Positions 51,524-61,066 are shown, counted from the first letter of the stretch. The stretch: DNA of 64,000 bases from Desulfurococcus amylolyticus Z-533 (GCF_000513855.1 NZ_KI911318.1:696484-760483); one strand, 5' to 3'. The notes: generated by a model from the letters alone, not told the origin. Program-made: numbers and translations.

Positions 51524-53003
51524 TCTAGTAGCAACATCCATGGTGCTAGCACTTGTCTTCATAGGTTTAATAGCCCTAGTTGAAAGAGGGCCAGTTGTCC
51601 CAGGGTTCCCAGTGGGTGCATCCCCATTTAACCCGTTATCTTTTGGTACACTGGGGTTAGTTAAGGATCTCGAGCATTACTACACTGTTAGAATAGCTAG
51701 CTCCATGGAGGATCTCAATAGATTAACCGGTGGTAAATGTATTTATGTAGTGATATCGCCGGAGAAGCCTTTTGTAGCCAGTGAAGCCGAGTACATAGTG
51801 AAATCACTCAGCGAGAGATGCAGGGAAGCAATAGTCTTCATCGGAGACGAATCAACTTATTCAAACGGGCTCTTGGAAGCGTTGAATACAAGTATCCGAG
51901 TTACCGGTAGCAGAATATACGTGAGCCAGTGTAGTGATATGGCATGCGGGTACTCGCCGTATCCACGTGCCCGGCTAATCCTTGGAAACAGGTCGTTCAA
52001 CCTAGTTCTAGATAAGGCATCCAATCTCATTGGTAGGGGAATTATACGGGGGTATATTACCGGGGGATGTGTTGTTACATTGCCTGGTGCAGGAGGCTTT
52101 GAATGCAGTAGTATCGCGGTTGGAGCTAACGAGACCGTAGAGGCAGGAATCCATGACCCTGTTGTAGCATTAGAGGATCACGACTCACGTATACCGGTCT
52201 ACGTGATAGGGGATGGCTCGATATTTCTTAACCAGGTGATTAACTCGGGGAATCAGAGCGAGTACAAGGTGTTCGTGTTAGAGTTATTCCAGTATTTATG
52301 TGGAGGGGAGAGCGGGTGTATTATGGTATTTGACAACATGCACTATGAAACGATCAATGCATTCAACCTACTAGTGAATCCAGGCTTAATTACAGGGGCT
52401 GGAACTGGTTTAAGTGATATACTCTACGTATTCTCCCTTATACTTGCAACAATTATACATCCATCATTCTGGATGCCCCTGGTATTCAAATTTCTCGATG
52501 AATTATTCTCCACGCTTCTAGCCAACATGTTCCTAGCTATCCTCGTATTACTAGCAGTCACCATAGTTGTAGACAAGTACTTAACAAGGGGCATTGTTTT
52601 CAGGGGGGATGAAGTGTTAAGGGAGCAGGTTGAAAGAGATATTACAGTGTTTGAATCAGTGAGGAGGAAGATAATTGAGAAGAAGGAGAAGCTGGGCAGG
52701 GATGACTTCCTAAACATCTATTGGCTAGCGAACCAGGTGTTAACCATGATACTAGGGGTTGAACTATCCAGTCCAGCCTTCATTGAGAGAACATCACAAT
52801 ACGTGGGAAGTGATCTAGCTAGCTCGTACTGGAGCTACATGAATAAGCTATATAGGAGAGCAGTAGGGGAGTCTTGGAGACCGCTTATAGTGAGGTGGCA
52901 TAGTGAAGCACTTAAAGCCTATAGTGAAACCGAAAAAATGCTTTCACTCATTACATCAAGGCTTCAGATAGGGGATTATAGAAGGCTTCTAGCGGGGATC
53001 TAA
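51492..53003 (+). CDS. DUF4350-like membrane-anchored protein of the MoxR operon
   Basis: 503 residues from a GTG at 51492, chosen because GGAGGGGGGA lies directly upstream; it overlaps the preceding gene by 32 bases. After a TM helix (VATSMVLALVFIGLIALVER) comes a DUF4350-type alpha/beta domain (CIYVVISPEKPFVASEAEYI, IVFIGDEST, about 60-280). A second TM region near 340-360 follows (SFWMPLVFKFLDE ... ILVLLAVTIVVDKYL), then a cytoplasmic helical tail. DUF4350 proteins accompany MoxR/DUF58 genes. Confidence 0.72.
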   Translation: MEKKRRQGRGSLVATSMVLALVFIGLIALVERGPVVPGFPVGASPFNPLSFGTLGLVKDLEHYYTVRIASSMEDLNRLTGGKCIYVVISPEKPFVASEAEYIVKSLSERCREAIVFIGDESTYSNGLLEALNTSIRVTGSRIYVSQCSDMACGYSPYPRARLILGNRSFNLVLDKASNLIGRGIIRGYITGGCVVTLPGAGGFECSSIAVGANETVEAGIHDPVVALEDHDSRIPVYVIGDGSIFLNQVINSGNQSEYKVFVLELFQYLCGGESGCIMVFDNMHYETINAFNLLVNPGLITGAGTGLSDILYVFSLILATIIHPSFWMPLVFKFLDELFSTLLANMFLAILVLLAVTIVVDKYLTRGIVFRGDEVLREQVERDITVFESVRRKIIEKKEKLGRDDFLNIYWLANQVLTMILGVELSSPAFIERTSQYVGSDLASSYWSYMNKLYRRAVGESWRPLIVRWHSEALKAYSETEKMLSLITSRLQIGDYRRLLAGI

Positions 53004-54323
53004 ATGGCTATTCATGCTACAACAAGGCTGAGGCTCTACATGTTATCTACTGCCCTGCTTCTAGCTGGAGCCATAATAGTTGACCCAACTTTCCTGCCTC
53101 CAGCCCTACTACTCCTTTCTCTCCCAGTGTTCTCATACATAGCTATAGAGTCAAACTATAAAATCCTTAAGAGCATAAAGGTCTCAGGCTCAGTCGCCAT
53201 GGAAACCGGTGGAAGATTCTTCGTCGAGTATACTATTATAAACCCTACTAGAATACCTATTCTGCCAGTTGAGTTCAGCATACAGTATAGCGAGCTGATA
53301 AAGCTAGTCAAGGGATCAAAGAGGGGCTTATTAATAATACCACCTAGAGCAAAGGTTAAGCTAAGGTTCTCCTTTCACGGCAGATTAGGTGAACACTTTG
53401 TTGGCCCGCTTAAAATAGTTCTAAGGGATCTCTTTGGATTCTATAGATCGAGTGACGAATATCTTGGAAAAGCACTGGTGGTCAATATACCTCCCACCGT
53501 TGAGGAGGTCATTGTCAGGAAACTACTCATATATGCGAGAAGTACTGGGCTCGTTAAATCAAGGATCCCTGGGGAGGGAGTCGAATTCTATGATATACGG
53601 GATTATTCACCGGGCGATGAAGCGAAGAGGATAGTCTGGCGTATCTATGCTTCAAGAAGAATGCTTGCCATCTGGGAGCCTGAGAAGGAGGTGTTTCAAC
53701 CAGTGTTATTCATACTTGATGGGACAAGAGAGATGTGGAGCGGCCCAATGAGTCAATCCATGATAGAGCATTCAGCGAGGATCATATCTTCCATAATATA
53801 CTACCTAGTTAAAAGAGGCTACCCTGTCTCAGCAACCGTCTTCAATGAGTCACTAGTGCACACCAGTGGGAAACCCATGCATGGATATCACGGATACATG
53901 GAGGCTCTAAGAGTACTCTCCAAGGTAAGGTTTGAGGAGGGGGATGAATCACATAGGCGTAGGGCGTTATCAGGAGTACTCTCATACACGTATACCAGGA
54001 TTCTCCCAAGAGATAGAAGTATAATATTTCTCTTTACACATCTCAGGGATACCATTATAGATGAAATAGCTGCGTGGAATAACCTATACAAGGATAAAGG
54101 CCATATCCTCTACATTGTCCACCCCCTTATAACAGCCTATGAGTCAGATAGCGATGTCCCTGAGTGGGTTGCGAATATATATAGGGTGAAACTAATAGAG
54201 AACCTTCGAGAAGACATGGCAGTCATCTCCAGGGCGCGTGGGAGAGGGTTGAAGGTAATAGCTGTTACCCCTGATCTAATACCCCAGAGGGTCATGGATA
54301 TTATTGAGAGGTATAGCTCGTAG
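53004..54323 (+). CDS. DUF58 domain protein
   Basis: 439 residues. Two N-terminal TM helices (about 10-48) precede a beta domain and the DUF58 signature GEGVEFYDIRDYSPGDEAKR, then IVWRIYASRRMLAIWEPEKE. A VWA-like region follows, with ILDGTREMW replacing the MIDAS DxSxS motif, so metal binding may be lost. It is the last gene of the MoxR operon, which starts at 48147. Confidence 0.88.
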   Translation: MAIHATTRLRLYMLSTALLLAGAIIVDPTFLPPALLLLSLPVFSYIAIESNYKILKSIKVSGSVAMETGGRFFVEYTIINPTRIPILPVEFSIQYSELIKLVKGSKRGLLIIPPRAKVKLRFSFHGRLGEHFVGPLKIVLRDLFGFYRSSDEYLGKALVVNIPPTVEEVIVRKLLIYARSTGLVKSRIPGEGVEFYDIRDYSPGDEAKRIVWRIYASRRMLAIWEPEKEVFQPVLFILDGTREMWSGPMSQSMIEHSARIISSIIYYLVKRGYPVSATVFNESLVHTSGKPMHGYHGYMEALRVLSKVRFEEGDESHRRRALSGVLSYTYTRILPRDRSIIFLFTHLRDTIIDEIAAWNNLYKDKGHILYIVHPLITAYESDSDVPEWVANIYRVKLIENLREDMAVISRARGRGLKVIAVTPDLIPQRVMDIIERYSS

Positions 54324-54346
54324 AGTTAAATAATTTAACAATAAAG

Positions 54347-54354
54347 TATAAATA
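54347..54354 (+). promoter_or_regulatory. TATA box of the encapsulin operon
   Basis: TATAAATA lies 36-43 bases before the ATG at 54390, with A/T-rich DNA upstream after the DUF58 stop. This predicts a short leader containing GGTAG before the start. Inferred from spacing. Confidence 0.5.
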
Positions 54355-54389
54355 TGATTCAACCAGTAATTATCCCATGGTAGATAACT

Positions 54390-55466
54390 ATGATGTCCAA
54401 GCATCCTCTTGACCTACCATTGAACAGGAAGCTTACACTCGATGAAATCATGGAGGCATTAAGACTATCCATAATAGCCGAGTTAGATGCGGTGAACCTA
54501 TACCTTCAACTAGCTAGATCTATAGACGATGAAAAGGTGAGAAGAGTATTTGAGGACATAGCTAACGAGGAAAAAACGCATATAGGCGAGTTCCTGGCTG
54601 TATTGGAGTCACTGGATCCCCAGCAGGTAGAGGAGTTGAAGAGGGGGGCTGAGGAGGTCAGGGAGCTAACTGGTATAAGTAGCCCGCAGGGGCGAGGAGC
54701 TGGTGTGGGCACAAAGAATAGTGATGGATCAAACACCAGTGAAGACCCTCAGGGCATAGAATTAGTGGGCAAGATATTCCTCAACATAGTGAATGAGACC
54801 AGGTCTCTACGCAAGTACATACCCGTAGTAGATTTGGGGAAAGGTATTGAAAGCGTGGTCCTCGAGAAAACCGGGGAGACCCTACAGCGTATAGTAGTAC
54901 CTTTGAGAGAGCTATCAGTATACTTCAGAATCACTCAAAGAAGTCTTGAGTACTCATATAGAACCAAGACCAGTATCGATGCACCAGACATGTATCAGGC
55001 TGCGCTTAAACTAGCCACCATGGAGGATTCACTGATAATAGGATCCATTTTAGATTCCAATGATGTTTTAAGGAGTAAGCTTAGTGATTGGCGGACTGAG
55101 GATGCACCAGTTATTGATGTGGTAAACGCTGTTAACAAGCTTTACTCCGCCGGGGCTACCAGGCCATTTGTACTAGTGATCAACCCAGCTAACTATGTTA
55201 ACATGGTTAAATCAACTGGTAGAACAGGACTCACTGAGCTTGACAGGGTGAGGCAGGTAGTGGATCATATCGTTGTCTCACCGGTAATAGGGGAGGATAA
55301 GGCCATAGTGTTATCTGCTAAGCCATATGTTATTGATGTGGTGACCGGTGGAGATATCTCGGTGGATTATATTGGGCCAGAGAAAGATATGCATGTATTC
55401 AGGGCATGGGAGCTGATAGCTTTAAGAATAAAACATGGTGAAGGCATAATAGTACTTGAGAGGTAG
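54390..55466 (+). CDS. Encapsulin shell protein fused to an N-terminal ferritin-like domain
   Basis: 358 residues in two parts. Residues 17-90 form an encapsulated-ferritin-like two-helix domain: E31 in IIAELDAVNLYL, and E61 and H64 in IANEEKTHIGEF, the same spacing as the E32/E62/H65 iron ligands of Rhodospirillum encapsulated ferritin. A Gly/Ser-rich linker (about 97-122) follows. Residues 123-358 match the HK97-fold encapsulin shell. The same order is known from the Pyrococcus furiosus virus-like particle protein, whose shells have T=3 symmetry. The shell should be an iron-storing compartment with cargo built in. A second ferritin-like gene follows 7 bases after the stop. Confidence 0.85.
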   Translation: MMSKHPLDLPLNRKLTLDEIMEALRLSIIAELDAVNLYLQLARSIDDEKVRRVFEDIANEEKTHIGEFLAVLESLDPQQVEELKRGAEEVRELTGISSPQGRGAGVGTKNSDGSNTSEDPQGIELVGKIFLNIVNETRSLRKYIPVVDLGKGIESVVLEKTGETLQRIVVPLRELSVYFRITQRSLEYSYRTKTSIDAPDMYQAALKLATMEDSLIIGSILDSNDVLRSKLSDWRTEDAPVIDVVNAVNKLYSAGATRPFVLVINPANYVNMVKSTGRTGLTELDRVRQVVDHIVVSPVIGEDKAIVLSAKPYVIDVVTGGDISVDYIGPEKDMHVFRAWELIALRIKHGEGIIVLER

Positions 55467-55473
55467 GTATGAA

Positions 55474-55947
55474 ATGAGCCAGGAACTGGTTACTAGGCTA
55501 TTGGCCTACTCTAAAATAGAGGAGGAACATGCTAGAAAGCTAGTAGAGCTGGGTGAGTCGCTTAACCACCCGGTTTTAAGAACAATATTTCTATCTATAG
55601 CCAGAGACTCGGAGAAGCATGGAATGATATACAAGGCCCTCTCAGAACTCGTATCTAATCCACAGCCATTTATAACTGAGAAAGAGTTCGAGAATATTAG
55701 AAAAGTAATATCAAACCATATAGAGACAGAGGCCAAAATGCTCAAGGTTGTTGATGAATTACTCAATGAAGCAGAGGACTCACGCGTAAAGCTATTACTG
55801 GCCGCTATAAGAGATGACGAGGTAAAGCATCACGCCTTACTAGCTTCAATAAGGGATAAGCTGGCCTCACTAGAAACATTAACAGAGCAGAAATTATGGG
55901 ATATGGTTTGGAAGGAATCCCCGTGGCATGGTACGCCCGGAGGATAG
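55474..55947 (+). CDS. Ferritin-like four-helix protein next to the encapsulin
   Basis: 157 residues from ATG 55474, preceded by GAGGTAGG; an upstream TTG would overlap the encapsulin gene. Four helices carry the acid/His clusters IEEEHARKLVELGE (16-19), ARDSEKHGMIYKAL (45-49), HIETEAKML (82-86) and RDDEVKHHALL (115-120), the pattern of rubrerythrin/ferritin-like di-iron proteins. There is no rubredoxin domain. It ends in SPWHGTPGG, which could be a loading peptide for the shell, though this is a guess. Confidence 0.78.
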   Translation: MSQELVTRLLAYSKIEEEHARKLVELGESLNHPVLRTIFLSIARDSEKHGMIYKALSELVSNPQPFITEKEFENIRKVISNHIETEAKMLKVVDELLNEAEDSRVKLLLAAIRDDEVKHHALLASIRDKLASLETLTEQKLWDMVWKESPWHGTPGG

Positions 55948-56100
55948 ACATTTAAAAATGCTTTTTGGCTTCTCTGTGCACGAGCATCCCTCTCAGCACC
56001 CGCTCACCGCTCGCGGGGTCGTCGAGGGCTTCATGATGGGTACCGCTTGGCCAGTCTCGCGAGGCTTGACAGAAACTAAAATAGTGGACGCAGGCAACCA
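55948..56100. other. GC-rich stretch between convergent genes
   Basis: 153 bases between the ferritin-like gene and the flavodiiron gene, richer in G+C than its surroundings, with GTCTCGCGAGGCTTGACAGA (56055-56074) and hairpin-prone GCTCACCGCTCGCGGGG. The first bases resemble the dispersed repeat only loosely. It could be a bidirectional terminator or a further IS remnant; I cannot decide. Confidence 0.35.
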
Positions 56101-57318
56101 CTATTTTTTCAACGACTCTATTAAGCCAATTATTTTATCCCTATACCTTTCCTCTTCGCCAGCCTTAAACTCGACTACCCCTACGACTTTGAAGCCTTGA
56201 GTACTCATCATTTCCTCTAGTATTTTACCTGCTTTACCTCCCCACCCATACTGTGCTATAATTGCTACCTTCTTTCCTCTCGGGGTCTTCCTGGTTATCA
56301 GTGATGCTATATGCTTCATCAATGGATATAGGTCTGCATCATAAGTTGCTGATGCCAGTATTATGTTTTCAGCATCAAATGCTTCACCAATCACATCACT
56401 GATGCTAGGTCTATTGGAGTCGGTGAATCCAATCATATCTATATCCTGGTTCAAGCCCGAGAAGTATTCTCTAATTATTTTGACTGTTCTCTCAACGAAT
56501 CCGTACATTGATGTATATATGAGCAGGGTTTTACCTTGCTCTGGCTCTCCATGCCCCCATGACTTATATTTCTTGTACATGTAGTCTAAGGAGTCTCCTC
56601 TGAGGAGGAGCCCATGGGATGGAAGTACCAGGCTTGGAGTCACGCCCCGTGATACTAGTTTCTCAAGGTTTTTCACAACCCACTCATAGTGGATCCCTAT
56701 AACGTTGGCGAAGTATTTCTTTGCGTACCATAGGTATCTCTCATAGTCTTCCCCGCTGAGTTCATCTGCCCACACTTCCTTAAATACACCGTAGGAGCCG
56801 AATGCATCACAGGTGAGCAGCATCTTCCAGCTGGTTATGTAGGACATTATCGTCTCAGGCCAATGGAGCCATGGCGTGTGATAGAATATTATTTTTTCAT
56901 CATCGAACACTATTTCCTCCCCGTCTTTAACAGGCCTGAACTTCATCGAGACGCTGTAGAATGATTCAGCCATATTCTTAACCAATGGGTGACCGAGCAC
57001 TATTGGATCCGCCTTTTCAACTAGTGTTTTAAGTATCCCAGAGTGATCCGGCTCCATGTGGTGTACAACTATATACCTAACATCCCTTAAGTCAACTATG
57101 TTTCTAAGGGCTTCGAGAAACTCGTTTCCCAGCCCCATCTTCCAGGTGTCAAATACTATTGCACCTTCATTACTCGTGTAAACATAGGAGTTATACATTA
57201 TCCCCTCAGGTATCTCCCATAACCCTTCAAAATACTTGGTGCTTGTATCTTTGAAGCGTAACAGGTATAGGTTGCTTGTTAACTTAGATACATTATATTC
57301 CGTCATGTTATCATCCAT
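56101..57318 (-). CDS. Flavodiiron protein (FprA family)
   Basis: 405 residues. The metallo-beta-lactamase domain (about 1-250) has the di-iron ligand motif HHMEPDHSG (HxExDH), a later His in LHWPETI and Asp in CDAFG. The flavodoxin domain (about 256-405) binds FMN through YTSMYGFVERT. These enzymes reduce O2 to water or NO to N2O with electrons from rubredoxin or ferredoxin-linked donors. It is convergent with the ferritin/encapsulin genes and upstream of nothing on its strand until 43 kb apart from 55.9 kb repeats. The position suggests a shared oxygen-defence role. Confidence 0.9.
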   Translation of the reverse strand: MDDNMTEYNVSKLTSNLYLLRFKDTSTKYFEGLWEIPEGIMYNSYVYTSNEGAIVFDTWKMGLGNEFLEALRNIVDLRDVRYIVVHHMEPDHSGILKTLVEKADPIVLGHPLVKNMAESFYSVSMKFRPVKDGEEIVFDDEKIIFYHTPWLHWPETIMSYITSWKMLLTCDAFGSYGVFKEVWADELSGEDYERYLWYAKKYFANVIGIHYEWVVKNLEKLVSRGVTPSLVLPSHGLLLRGDSLDYMYKKYKSWGHGEPEQGKTLLIYTSMYGFVERTVKIIREYFSGLNQDIDMIGFTDSNRPSISDVIGEAFDAENIILASATYDADLYPLMKHIASLITRKTPRGKKVAIIAQYGWGGKAGKILEEMMSTQGFKVVGVVEFKAGEEERYRDKIIGLIESLKK

Positions 57319-57394
57319 AAGCAGGGTTAGTTATCAATGTCTCTCAGGAAGATTTTAGAATGATTTTAGAATAAAAAAATAATTACTTTTAGGT

Positions 57395-58096
57395 TTAGGG
57401 TTTCGCGGCTCTTTCAAGCCAGGAGCGCGCTTCCTTTACTTCTTCGGGCGGTACCTTTCCTTCCTCGTAGCATAGCCACCAGTCGAAGCACTTATACTGC
57501 TTAACCCTCTCCTTTGCTTCCTGTATCGTTGAGGCTGGTGGAACGATTAATCCATCCCCGATTAATTCATTGTTAGGCCATCCAGCTGGCACAGCCCTCT
57601 TATACTTATCGTTCAACTGTAACGCTTTTACCAGTCTCAGTATTTCATCTATGTTGCGCCCGGTCTCCTGTGGATAGTAAATTACAGCCCTTATGATGCC
57701 GTTTCCATCAATGATGATTACTGCCCTAACGGTATGTGTAGCACTTTGAGCGTGAAGGAACCCGAGCCTCCTCGATACTTCACCATTAGGATCAGCTATT
57801 ATTGGGAAGGGTATTTCAACGCCTAGTTTCTCCTGGATCCACTCAATCCACTTGATATGGGAGAAGACGCTGTCAACGCTTAGCCCAAGTAGCTCAGCAT
57901 TCAGTTTCTTAAAATCCTCGTATCTCTTTGCGAATGCCACGAACTCAGTGGTACAGACCGGTGTGAAGTCGGCTGGGTGACTGAATAATACGAGGTACTT
58001 ACCCTTATAGTCATCGGGGAGCTTCTTCTTGCCATGCGTGGTCACTACTTCCATCTGAGGGAATGGTTCGCCTATTAATGGGATTTGCCCAGGCAT
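57395..58096 (-). CDS. Peroxiredoxin (Prx6/archaeal thioredoxin peroxidase type)
   Basis: 233 residues. The peroxidatic cysteine is C48 in [12 protein letters not shown], and the C-terminal [11 protein letters not shown] holds C203 and C209. The spacing matches the Aeropyrum enzyme (C50, C207, C213), which forms toroid decamers. It reduces hydrogen peroxide and alkyl peroxides. It lies 76 bases upstream of the flavodiiron gene on the same strand and may be cotranscribed. Confidence 0.92.
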   Translation of the reverse strand: MPGQIPLIGEPFPQMEVVTTHGKKKLPDDYKGKYLVLFSHPADFTPVCTTEFVAFAKRYEDFKKLNAELLGLSVDSVFSHIKWIEWIQEKLGVEIPFPIIADPNGEVSRRLGFLHAQSATHTVRAVIIIDGNGIIRAVIYYPQETGRNIDEILRLVKALQLNDKYKRAVPAGWPNNELIGDGLIVPPASTIQEAKERVKQYKCFDWWLCYEEGKVPPEEVKEARSWLERAAKP

Positions 58097-58239
58097 TTAC
58101 ACCACCGAATTCATAAAATATACTATAATGGTTTATAAATTTTTCCATATATAATCTTTATTTAATCAATTATTTAACATCTAATACTTCATAGAGAGAT
58201 AATACACCCTTATTTAAAAAATATAATCCAGGTGTAAAC

Positions 58240-58461
58240 ATGAAGACTATAAAATGCCCCTGGTGCGGCTTCATGGGTGAGCCAGGGGAGTTTCTGTATA
58301 TACAGGAAGCCACATTATATTACACTGGAAAAGGCGTGGATAGGGAAGAGCGGGAGAGACCATTGATGGTGGTATGCCCCCGGTGTAGAGAGGGCTTCTA
58401 TCTTGAATCACCATATTCTAAGCTACTTGAAAAAACAAGGGACTATGGAAAAATTTATTAA
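58240..58461 (+). CDS. Small zinc-ribbon protein
   Basis: 73 residues. CPWCGF at 6-11 and CPRCRE at about 47-52 form a two-knuckle zinc site with a charged beta-hairpin insert between. The length and the lack of other domains suggest a nucleic-acid-binding or regulatory role. It is divergent from the peroxiredoxin gene across a very A/T-rich 143-base region that should contain both promoters, so it may be a regulator of that gene. Confidence 0.6.
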   Translation: MKTIKCPWCGFMGEPGEFLYIQEATLYYTGKGVDREERERPLMVVCPRCREGFYLESPYSKLLEKTRDYGKIY

Positions 58462-58496
58462 TATGTAATCATTAATATGGGCATATAAATGATCAC

Positions 58497-60158
58497 ATGA
58501 TCGGGTATCAGTATGAAATGACAGAGGTGTACACGCCTTTGACAACACCATATGAGGCGCATCAGAGCGAGTCATTATTCTCCTTGTTCATGCCATTCAA
58601 TGCCCAGGTGCGTGACCCTATATATGGCTATATAGACTACGTGAAGGGATTCGAGGATGAGGTCATAGACTCATGGGTCCTGCAGAGACTTAGATATATC
58701 TATCAACTCCAAGTGGCCCACATGATCTACCCTGGTGCAACGCATTCAAGGTTCTCCCATTCGCTTGGGGTCATGTATTCATCCTATAAGTATACGTCAT
58801 TCCTCATAAGATCTACGATAGCCTCAAATATTTCAGGTAGCTATAAGAAGGAGTTGGCCGCGCATCAAAAGGAGTTAATATATGCGTCGCGGCTACTCGG
58901 CCTCTTACATGACATAGGTCATGGACCATTCAGTCATGCTTTCGATAGATACGTGTATAAATCGAAGGACTTCCTGGAGTATAGGGTAGGGAATCATGAG
59001 GTAATGGGGTATCTGCTCTACCGTGATGCCTTAAGAGACATTATTGAGAAAACATTGATGAGGGAGCGTGAAAGAATACAGGTTGATCCAGAGCTACTTA
59101 TACGCATACTGGATGAAGGCTTGAAGCCTCCCAAGGGGATGAGGGAATTCACGGATCTCTACGTCAATGGACTTCTCAAGGACAGCGACTTCTATGATCC
59201 TCGTACAGTTGAAGGATTGAATAATATTGTAAGACTTGTTGTAAGGGATTATGTGTATACCAGTGATATAATGGATTACCTCCGAAGAGACAGTTATTTC
59301 ACTGGTGTACCTGTTGGGGAGATCAATGATGAATGGATAATAAGGAACTCCTATATTGTTGAGAAAGATAATACATTAATACCAGCAATATCTACGAAAG
59401 CGCTTGATGAAATAGCAAGACTGTTTGACGCGAGGAAGATAATGTATAAAAATGTATACCTTCACCCAGTCAACCAGGCTTTCATCGAGACTGTTGGGCT
59501 TCTTCTTCAATGTGTTAAAAGCGATATAATAGAGATCCTTTCAAGGATTATAGAGAAGGGTGATGCGATAGCCTACCTCGCTTTAACCGATCACTACATG
59601 TATTCACTCTTCAAGAAACTCCTGGTGGAGAGCCCTGGTAAACTGGAGTGTGAGAATAAGGAGCTAGCTAGAAACGCGCTGGAGAGCTTATTCATTAAGA
59701 GGAAACCCTTGTGGAAAATGGTTAAACGAATATCGATAGATCTCAGGAAAGCCGGCCATTTATACGGCAGATTCGGGGATGCACTGCAGAGACGCATAGA
59801 GGAGGATATATATGGTGAGATATCTAGTTGGCTACGAGATAAGAATATAGGGCCTGACGACTTGAAGATAATATTTGACAAGATAGATGTGTATCCATCA
59901 GCTGGAGCCGAGGTATTAAAGACTATAGAAGTGGTTGAGCTTAAAGACGGAAGGGTAATAGAAGCCTACTCTAAGTCCCTCGAGGAATTTGCAAGAGAGT
60001 CCGGGTTAATACCCGAGGCATTGATCACGGTGTATGTGAGCAGGTTAAAGTACAATGAATTATCTGGTGAGGAATTAAGGAAGATCAGTGAGATAGCTGC
60101 CAGGATAATCGAGGACGCAGTAAAGGGTACATTCAACGAAGCCCCTGAAACAAGCTAG
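58497..60158 (+). CDS. HD-domain phosphohydrolase (dNTPase/SAMHD1-like)
   Basis: 553 residues. Metal ligands are in THSRFSHSLGVMY (near residue 82-94), LLHDIGHGPFSHAF (H138, D139) and a later Asp in SDIMDYLRRDSYFTG. The layout matches the COG1078 family related to dGTP triphosphohydrolases and SAMHD1. It probably hydrolyses nucleotides; the substrate is unproven. It follows the zinc-ribbon gene by 35 bases. Confidence 0.87.
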   Translation: MIGYQYEMTEVYTPLTTPYEAHQSESLFSLFMPFNAQVRDPIYGYIDYVKGFEDEVIDSWVLQRLRYIYQLQVAHMIYPGATHSRFSHSLGVMYSSYKYTSFLIRSTIASNISGSYKKELAAHQKELIYASRLLGLLHDIGHGPFSHAFDRYVYKSKDFLEYRVGNHEVMGYLLYRDALRDIIEKTLMRERERIQVDPELLIRILDEGLKPPKGMREFTDLYVNGLLKDSDFYDPRTVEGLNNIVRLVVRDYVYTSDIMDYLRRDSYFTGVPVGEINDEWIIRNSYIVEKDNTLIPAISTKALDEIARLFDARKIMYKNVYLHPVNQAFIETVGLLLQCVKSDIIEILSRIIEKGDAIAYLALTDHYMYSLFKKLLVESPGKLECENKELARNALESLFIKRKPLWKMVKRISIDLRKAGHLYGRFGDALQRRIEEDIYGEISSWLRDKNIGPDDLKIIFDKIDVYPSAGAEVLKTIEVVELKDGRVIEAYSKSLEEFARESGLIPEALITVYVSRLKYNELSGEELRKISEIAARIIEDAVKGTFNEAPETS

Positions 60159-60234
60159 TGCCCTTGACAAGTTTTATTTTGTTCCACTTATATTCAGAGA
60201 ATAAAATGCCGGCTTAATGATGGTGGGTTATTTA

Positions 60235-60993
60235 ATGAAGGTATCAATATTGTTACCAACATACAATGAGAGAAAAAATATAGGTATACTCATTCCTTTA
60301 ATAGATAGTGTTCTAAGAGGTGAGGGGATCGAATACGAGATCATTGTCATAGACGACAACAGCCCCGATGGCACAGCCGAGGAAGCTTTAAAGCTTTCAT
60401 CCAGGTTCAACGTTAAAGTCCTTAAGAGACCTGGTAGACTTGGGTTATCCTCAGCCATTCATGACGGGGTTAGATATTCCAGTGGTGAAGTAATTGTAGT
60501 CATGGACGCGGATCTACAACACCCCCCGGGATACATCCCCATGCTTGTCAAGAGGATAGGTGAGTGCGATATCGTCGTGGCTTCGAGATATATACCTGGA
60601 GGGAGAAGTGAGGGTTTTCCACTCGTTAGAAGAATTATTTCAAGGGGCTCAATTCTACTTGCCCATCTAATAGTCCCGGGAACCAGAAAGGTGAGAGATG
60701 CCGTAAGCGGGTTCTTCGCTGCTAAGAGGAGTGTTTTATCTAGGTGGAGGCTTCTGGAGCCCTACGGTTACAAGGTCCTTGTTGAGATTCTTGGAGAGCT
60801 CCAGGATGTAAAAGTATGCGAGGAGCCCATAGTATTTAAAAAACGTGAAAGGGGGTCTTCGAAGCTTACGGTTAAGGTTATTCTCTCATATATTAAGACA
60901 ATCTACAGGCTGAATCCACGCGTATTCCTAGGCTACGTGTTATTGACTTTGACTATAGTGTTGCTTCTCTCAATAACACTGCTAGCTATATAG
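60235..60993 (+). CDS. Polyprenyl-phosphate sugar synthase-like glycosyltransferase 2
   Basis: 252 residues from ATG 60235, preceded by GGTGGG; an upstream ATG at 60217 adds six residues. The GT-A core has VSILLPTYNERKNI, VIDDNSPDGT and VVMDADLQHPP (DxD-like). The RLGLSSAIHDGVR and DAVSGFFA motifs are those of dolichyl-phosphate mannose synthases. One C-terminal TM helix (about 232-250) anchors it. It would charge dolichyl phosphate with mannose or glucose for N-glycosylation. Confidence 0.85.
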   Translation: MKVSILLPTYNERKNIGILIPLIDSVLRGEGIEYEIIVIDDNSPDGTAEEALKLSSRFNVKVLKRPGRLGLSSAIHDGVRYSSGEVIVVMDADLQHPPGYIPMLVKRIGECDIVVASRYIPGGRSEGFPLVRRIISRGSILLAHLIVPGTRKVRDAVSGFFAAKRSVLSRWRLLEPYGYKVLVEILGELQDVKVCEEPIVFKKRERGSSKLTVKVILSYIKTIYRLNPRVFLGYVLLTLTIVLLLSITLLAI

Positions 60994-61066
60994 CTATGTT
61001 TTTATTTTGGTTAGATTGTATCTTTCAAGATACTGAGTTAACCAAGCATTAACGAGGATGTAGTTA

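Noticed and set aside
56053-56087. Third copy of the 43-base dispersed repeat
   Set aside because: Only short blocks (CTCGC, GCTTG, ATAGTGG) agree; the identity is too low to call without a computed alignment.
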